From contig DDBY01000217.1 of NCBI GenBank assembly GCA_002334985.1, forward strand, positions 1 to 9,191: a stretch of DNA of 9,191 bases, given 5' to 3'. Below are positions 8,263-9,191 of this stretch, in pieces. Below the pieces are notes generated by a model, which saw only the letters and a list, made by a program, of their open reading frames with translations, was not told the DNA's origin and did no database searches. The stretch is from Micavibrio sp. UBA2020. Its GTDB lineage: Bacteria > Pseudomonadota > Alphaproteobacteria > Micavibrionales > UBA2020. Numbering within the stretch: position 1 is the stretch's first letter; each line of letters begins with the position of its first letter. A program made the translations under genes and the position numbers.

Positions 8263-8364
8263 GTCATGCCGGACTTGTTCCGGCATCCAGAAGGCCGTCC
8301 GGCCGTCACATGACTTATATGACGCGCAGGCGCACTGCTGGATTCCGGCTTTCGCCGGAATGAC
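8263..8364. repeat. Nested palindromic intergenic repeat (MITE/REP-like) between nuoD and nuoE
   Basis: A 102-bp element bounded by inverted arms of 27-28 bp: left arm 8263-8290 starting GTCATGCCGG and ending CATCCAG, right arm 8338-8364 starting CTGGATTCCGG and ending GAATGAC. Each arm is itself a hairpin with a perfect 8-bp stem. In the left arm ATGCCGGA (8266-8273) pairs with TCCGGCAT (8279-8286). In the right arm ATTCCGGC (8342-8349) pairs with GCCGGAAT (8354-8361). The 47-bp centre holds a smaller GGCC-GTCC-GGCC palindrome (8293-8304) and GTCA-CA-TGAC (8305-8314). No open reading frame is inside. From memory, sequences with these GTCATNCCGG...CCGGNATCCAG arms are dispersed repeats in many alphaproteobacterial genomes; I could not confirm this by search. 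It fills most of the 161-bp nuoD-nuoE gap. The rest, an AT-rich stretch at about 8366-8390, shows nothing I recognise. Confidence 0.8.
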
Positions 8365-8396
8365 GATGGAAATATATTTGTTATTTGTGGACATCA

Positions 8397-9191
8397 TCAC
8401 CTGTCAATCTCGCCAAAAACGATGTCGAGCGAGCCGATAACCGAAACCGCGTCGGCCAGCATGTGTCCTTTGGACATGAAGTCCAGAGCGGACAAATGCG
8501 CGAAACCCGGGGCGCGGATATGGCAGCGGTACGGCTTGTTACTGCCGTCCGATACCAGATAGACGCCAAACTCGCCCTTGGGCGCTTCGACGGCCGTATA
8601 GGTCTCACCCGCCGGCACATGGTAGCCTTCGGTATAAAGCTTGAAGTGGTGGATGAGCGCTTCCATCGAGTTTTTCATGTCCGCACGGCTGGGCGGCGTG
8701 ACTTTGTGGTCATCGACCATCACGGGGCCCTTGGGCATTTTCTCGATAGCCTGTTTCATGATTTTGCAGGACTGGCGCATTTCCTCGACACGCACCAGAT
8801 AGCGGGCGTAGCAATCGCCCGTTGTGCCCGTCGGAATGTCGAAATCCATATCGGCATAGCAGTCATAGGGCTGCGACTTGCGCAAATCCCACGGCACGCC
8901 CGATGCGCGCAGCATGGGGCCGGAAAAACCCCAGTCCAATGCCTCGCGCTTGGAAACGATACCGATATCAACCGTACGCTGTTTGAAAATGCGGTTTTCG
9001 GTCAGCAGGCTTTCCATGTCGTTGATGAATTCAAGTACGCTGTCGGCATAGGCGTACATGTCTTCGGCAAGACCTGCCGGCATGTCCTGATGCACTCCGC
9101 CGGGGCGGAAATAGTTGGCATGCAGGCGCGCGCCGCAAACGCGCTCGTAAAACTCCATGCCGATTTCGCGCTCTTCAAAACCCCAAAGCGC
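8397..9191 (-). CDS. nuoD: NADH-quinone oxidoreductase subunit D (NuoD), N-terminus cut by window edge
   Basis: 49 kDa-type subunit (NDUFS2 equivalent) at the junction of the peripheral and membrane arms; with NuoB and NuoH it forms the quinone-reduction site. The minus strand is open from the right edge to TGA at 8399-8397, giving 264 residues. Family length is about 390-400, so roughly 125-140 N-terminal residues, including the quinone-site His and Tyr, lie outside. The internal ATG at 9158 is not the start: the frame upstream reads [11 protein letters not shown], matching the family's FxWxFEERE segment. Further signatures are [66 protein letters not shown] and the ending VFGEIDR. NuoC is not fused at the visible end, and whether nuoC is separate upstream cannot be seen. 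NiFe hydrogenase large subunits are homologous, but the C-terminal hydrogenase cysteine motif is absent here. Confidence 0.97.
   Translation of the reverse strand, partial: ALWGFEEREIGMEFYERVCGARLHANYFRPGGVHQDMPAGLAEDMYAYADSVLEFINDMESLLTENRIFKQRTVDIGIVSKREALDWGFSGPMLRASGVPWDLRKSQPYDCYADMDFDIPTGTTGDCYARYLVRVEEMRQSCKIMKQAIEKMPKGPVMVDDHKVTPPSRADMKNSMEALIHHFKLYTEGYHVPAGETYTAVEAPKGEFGVYLVSDGSNKPYRCHIRAPGFAHLSALDFMSKGHMLADAVSVIGSLDIVFGEIDR

Noticed and set aside
8300..8340. Possible internal promoter for nuoE (TATAAG-like box on the minus strand at about 8316-8321)
   Set aside because: No acceptable -35 hexamer lies at the right distance, and the box is part of the repeat centre, so chance is the simpler explanation.
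8342..8361. Rho-independent terminator after nuoD
   Set aside because: The stem is strong but no T-run follows it in the transcribed direction, and the operon continues immediately with nuoE.
8397..9158. Complete short gene starting at the ATG at 9158
   Set aside because: The frame remains open upstream to the window edge and encodes conserved NuoD sequence there, so this is an internal methionine.

Overview
The window is an uninterrupted stretch of the operon for respiratory complex I (proton-pumping NADH:quinone oxidoreductase, NDH-1). Every gene lies on the minus strand, so transcription runs from the right end to the left. In transcription order the genes are nuoD (5' end cut off by the right edge), nuoE, nuoF, nuoG, nuoH, nuoI, nuoJ, nuoK and nuoL (3' end cut off by the left edge). 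This is the canonical nuo order with no foreign gene inserted. nuoABC would be expected beyond the right edge and nuoMN beyond the left.

The organism is most likely an alphaproteobacterium. NuoI, NuoD and NuoF closely resemble mitochondrial-type subunits, NuoG lacks the extra N7 cluster ligands known from E. coli, separate nuoC and nuoD genes are implied, and the GC-rich coding style fits. The palindromic repeat between nuoD and nuoE is of a dispersed type that I associate with alphaproteobacterial genomes. I cannot name a genus from the sequence alone.

Layout. About 8397-9191 is nuoD (quinone-site 49 kDa-type subunit). About 8236-8396 is the only sizeable gap (161 bp) and holds a 102-bp nested palindromic element. 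About 7579-8235 is nuoE and 6296-7579 nuoF; these form the NADH-oxidising tip with N1a, FMN and N3. About 4248-6281 is nuoG, carrying N1b, N5 and N4. About 3184-4248 is nuoH, the membrane anchor at the quinone chamber. About 2692-3180 is nuoI (N6a and N6b). About 2063-2680 is nuoJ, 1750-2061 nuoK, and 1-1715 nuoL (antiporter-like pump subunit). Most junctions are extremely tight: 1-base stop/start overlaps at nuoE/nuoF and nuoG/nuoH, 1-11 bp gaps elsewhere, and stop codons embedded in the next gene's Shine-Dalgarno sequence at nuoF/nuoG and nuoI/nuoJ.

Together the genes encode the electron path from NADH through FMN and the Fe-S chain to quinone, coupled to proton translocation in the membrane arm. 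All cluster ligands and key membrane charged residues I could check are present, so the complex looks functional. I saw no new biological system. The most notable non-coding object is the palindromic repeat between nuoD and nuoE. Large plus-strand open frames opposite nuoG and nuoL are shadows of the real genes.
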